NCBI GenBank assembly: GCA_028868455.1
Contig: JAGWUK010000086.1
Coordinates: 1 to 9,025, forward strand
Length of the DNA stretch: 9,025 bases
Source of the DNA: Burkholderiales bacterium
Lineage (GTDB): Bacteria; Pseudomonadota; Gammaproteobacteria; Burkholderiales; Burkholderiaceae_D
Reading direction: 5' to 3'
The translations under genes were made by a program, and so were the position numbers. Below the pieces are notes generated by a model, which did not search any database, was not told the DNA's origin, and saw only the letters and a program-made list of their open reading frames with translations. Positions 7,277 through 9,025 of the stretch are shown piece after piece (position 1 is the stretch's first letter; every line of letters starts with the position of its first letter).

Positions 7277-7879
7277 TTAGAGACTGCCTTTGGTCGATGG
7301 AATGGTTCCCGCTGCGCGTGGATCGAGTTCCGCCGCCATGCGCAAGGCACGGCCAAATGCTTTGAATACGGTTTCGCACTGATGATGGGCGTTGTTGCCG
7401 CGCAGATTGTCGATGTGCAAAGTGACCAGCGCGTGATTGACAAAACCCTGGAAAAATTCCCGCGTCAGGTCGACGTCAAAACTGCCTATCATGGCGCGCG
7501 TAAATGGCACATGAAATTCCAGCCCGGGACGGCCGGAAAAATCAACGACGACGCGCGACAGGGCTTCGTCCAGCGGCACGTACGAATGGCCGTAACGACG
7601 TACGCCTTTTTTATCGCCGATCGCCTGGGCAAATGCCTGCCCCAGCGTGATACCAACGTCTTCCACAGTATGATGGGCATCGATGTGCAAGTCGCCAACG
7701 GCTTCGATGTCCAGATCAATCAGGCCGTGACGGACGATTTGATCCAGCATATGGTCGAGGAAGGGTACGCCGGTATTGAGCTTTTGCTTGCCGGTGCCAT
7801 CCAGATTAATCGCAACGCGGATTTGCGTTTCGTTGGTATTGCGGGTGACCGCTGCAGTACGTTGGGCTTGGTTGTTCAT
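7277..7879 (-). CDS. hisB: Imidazoleglycerol-phosphate dehydratase HisB (monofunctional)
   Basis: HisB removes water from imidazole glycerol phosphate to give imidazole acetol phosphate, using a manganese cluster in a 24-subunit enzyme. The 200-residue protein holds only the dehydratase; there is no N-terminal histidinol-phosphatase domain as in E. coli, so a separate phosphatase must act elsewhere. Visible motifs are [10 protein letters not shown] with His43, the duplicated metal sites [10 protein letters not shown] (His69, His70, Glu73) and [18 protein letters not shown] (His165, His166, Glu169), and [15 protein letters not shown] (95-109). The ATG at 7879 overlaps the hisC stop by 4 nt and has no clear Shine-Dalgarno, so its translation is probably coupled to hisC. 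Confidence 0.97.
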   Translation of the reverse strand: MNNQAQRTAAVTRNTNETQIRVAINLDGTGKQKLNTGVPFLDHMLDQIVRHGLIDLDIEAVGDLHIDAHHTVEDVGITLGQAFAQAIGDKKGVRRYGHSYVPLDEALSRVVVDFSGRPGLEFHVPFTRAMIGSFDVDLTREFFQGFVNHALVTLHIDNLRGNNAHHQCETVFKAFGRALRMAAELDPRAAGTIPSTKGSL

Positions 7880-8952
7880 TTTGATGACAAGGATGCTGCA
7901 AAGGCAGCAAGAAAGAGTGCGTTTTCTTCCTGGGTACTGACGGTGATGCGCAGACAGTTCTCCAGCAGATGGTGCATTTTACCTACATTTTTGACTAAAA
8001 TTTTTTGTTCCAGCAATTTAGCGAAGACTTGTTCGGCATTTGCAACACGAATCAGCAGAAAATTGGCTGAAGACGGAAATACTTGCACGCCGGGCAAGGC
8101 GCTCAGGGCTGCGCTCAACACGCCGCGCTGGGTCCGCAATTGGGCGGCCTGGTCGTCGAGTACGTCCACATGGGCGAGTACAAACTCGGCGGCGGCTTGT
8201 GTCAGCACATTGATATTGTACGGCGGGCGGACTTTTTCGAATTCCTGCATCAGGGCATTATTGCCAGCCATGTAGCCAAGACGGATACCAGCCAGCCCGA
8301 GTTTGGAGACCGTGCGCATGACGACCAGATTGTCGAATTCGTCCAGACGCGACATGAAACTGGCCTGCGCAAACGGTTGATAGGCTTCATCCACAATCAC
8401 GACGCCACTATCGCCGACGGCACGCAATATCTGGACCATCTGACCAGCATCGTACAAAGTGCCAGTCGGATTATTCGGATAAGCCAGGCAAGTGATCGCC
8501 GGGCGGTGTGCAGCAATGGCAGCCAGCATTGCATCGACGTCCAGTGTGAAATCCGCATGCAGAGGTACGCCAACGAATTCCATGCCGGCGAATTTTGCCG
8601 ACATCGCGTACATAACGAAGCCTGGCACTGGTGCCAGCACTTTCGCACCCGACTTGGCGCAGGCGACCGACACCATACTGATCAGTTCATCCGAACCATT
8701 GCCCAACACCAGCGTGCGAGTGGCTGGCACGCCGAGCTGCTCGCTGATGATGGTTTTCAGGCTGGCGTATGAAGGCAGCGGATAACGGTTCAGCGCCACC
8801 TGACTCAGACGATCAGCAAGTTGCTGCTGTAAATCCGCAGGCAACAGATACGGATTTTCCATCGCGTCCAGTTTCAGAAAACCGGCGGAATCAGGGACAT
8901 GATAGGCCGACAGGCTGGCGATTTCCGGGCGAATAATATTGCAGATACTCAC
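7876..8952 (-). CDS. hisC: Histidinol-phosphate aminotransferase HisC
   Basis: HisC transfers an amino group from glutamate to imidazole acetol phosphate, giving histidinol phosphate. It is a PLP fold-type I enzyme. Numbered from the GTG at 8952, the 358-residue protein shows [14 protein letters not shown] near the N-terminus, NGSDELI (85-91), YPNNPTG (158-164) and VDEAYQPFA with the PLP-ring Asp188. The Schiff-base lysine is Lys217 in [15 protein letters not shown]. An ATG four codons upstream (8964) would also work. I prefer GTG because GGAG lies 6 nt before it, while the ATG has no site of its own, and because family members typically begin just before IIRPEI. The stop overlaps the hisB ATG. 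No promoter is convincing in the 73 bp upstream, so transcription probably enters from a gene beyond the window, plausibly hisD or hisG. Confidence 0.95.
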   Translation of the reverse strand: MSICNIIRPEIASLSAYHVPDSAGFLKLDAMENPYLLPADLQQQLADRLSQVALNRYPLPSYASLKTIISEQLGVPATRTLVLGNGSDELISMVSVACAKSGAKVLAPVPGFVMYAMSAKFAGMEFVGVPLHADFTLDVDAMLAAIAAHRPAITCLAYPNNPTGTLYDAGQMVQILRAVGDSGVVIVDEAYQPFAQASFMSRLDEFDNLVVMRTVSKLGLAGIRLGYMAGNNALMQEFEKVRPPYNINVLTQAAAEFVLAHVDVLDDQAAQLRTQRGVLSAALSALPGVQVFPSSANFLLIRVANAEQVFAKLLEQKILVKNVGKMHHLLENCLRITVSTQEENALFLAAFAASLSSK

Positions 8953-8958
8953 TATATA

Positions 8959-8962
8959 CTCC
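8959..8962 (-). promoter_or_regulatory. Shine-Dalgarno that decides the hisC GTG start
   Basis: GGAG on the minus strand is followed by TATATA and then GTG (8952). The motif lies inside the first two codons of the alternative reading from ATG 8964, which itself lacks a recognisable site. This makes the GTG start more likely. Confidence 0.7.
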
Positions 8963-8982
8963 ATGCAGTATAAGCTTCAACA

Positions 8983-9018
8983 AGTCTAAAGCGCACTATT
9001 TCTCTGCGCTTTAAGACT
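8983..9018. repeat. Imperfect inverted repeat upstream of hisC
   Basis: The left arm AGTCTAAAGCGCA (8983-8995) pairs with the right arm TGCGCTTTAAGACT (9005-9018): 8 bp, one bulged A at 9013, then 5 bp, around a 9-nt loop (8996-9004). It is the strongest hairpin I found by eye in the window. It lies 31 bp before the hisC GTG, in non-coding sequence as far as the window shows. No U-run follows on either strand, so a simple intrinsic terminator is unlikely. It may be an intercistronic processing or stabilising hairpin, an operator, or the end of an upstream gene's 3' region. Confidence 0.6.
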
Positions 9019-9025
9019 AGTAAGA

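Noticed and set aside
7382..8275. 297-codon open frame on the plus strand opposite hisB and hisC
   Set aside because: It lies antisense to two genes with complete catalytic motifs and shows no recognisable domain. Long antisense frames are expected from codon bias.
8083..8772. 229-codon open frame on the plus strand opposite hisC
   Set aside because: Entirely inside hisC on the other strand; its His/Gln-rich composition is typical of antisense translation, and no family is recognised.
8967..8973. TATACT as a -10 box for hisC
   Set aside because: Transcription from it would start at or beyond the hisC ribosome binding site, and the -35 position reads TGCGCT, a poor match.

Overview
This window looks like core chromosome of a betaproteobacterium, most likely Oxalobacteraceae (Herminiimonas, Collimonas or Janthinobacterium type). 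The evidence is the gene order hisC-hisB-hisH-hisA-hisF-hisI-hisE-hinT-tatA-tatB-tatC, followed by a convergent membrane-anchored S1C protease and a divergent Nif3-type gene, together with the appearance of TatA, TatB, HisH and HinT. The genus is my inference from protein appearance and moderate GC. I see no transposase, integrase, phage gene, tRNA, rRNA or CRISPR array.

Left part (1-2155): the 5' end of a Nif3-like gene runs leftward off the window edge. Only 12 bp from its start codon, a DegS-type periplasmic serine protease begins rightward. A DUF2461-family protein of unknown function follows in the same direction after 26 bp. It ends by overlapping the tail of tatC, which comes from the other side.

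Middle part (2140-4097, minus strand): hinT (a HIT-family nucleotide hydrolase) is followed by tatA, tatB and tatC, the complete twin-arginine translocase that exports folded proteins. A 129 bp spacer separates hinT from hisE. It is the longest gap in the minus-strand cluster and the most likely place for an internal promoter, though I found no convincing one.

Right part (4227-8952, minus strand): seven histidine biosynthesis genes are packed together, with four ATGA-type 4-nt overlaps (hisC/hisB, hisA/hisF, hisF/hisI, hisI/hisE). HisI and HisE remove pyrophosphate and open the ring of phosphoribosyl-ATP, HisA isomerises the product, and HisH-HisF form the imidazole ring and release AICAR. 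HisB dehydrates and HisC transaminates. HisI and HisE are separate proteins and HisB carries only the dehydratase. hisG, hisD and the HisN/HisB-N phosphatase are not in the window; hisD or hisG may lie just beyond the right edge. That edge holds a strong imperfect inverted repeat in front of hisC.

No novel system is evident. The points worth a second look are small: start-codon choices for hisC, hinT and tatC, two inter-gene hairpins, an acidic HisA tail whose codons may serve as the hisF ribosome binding site, and the tight divergent and convergent junctions around the protease-DUF2461 pair.
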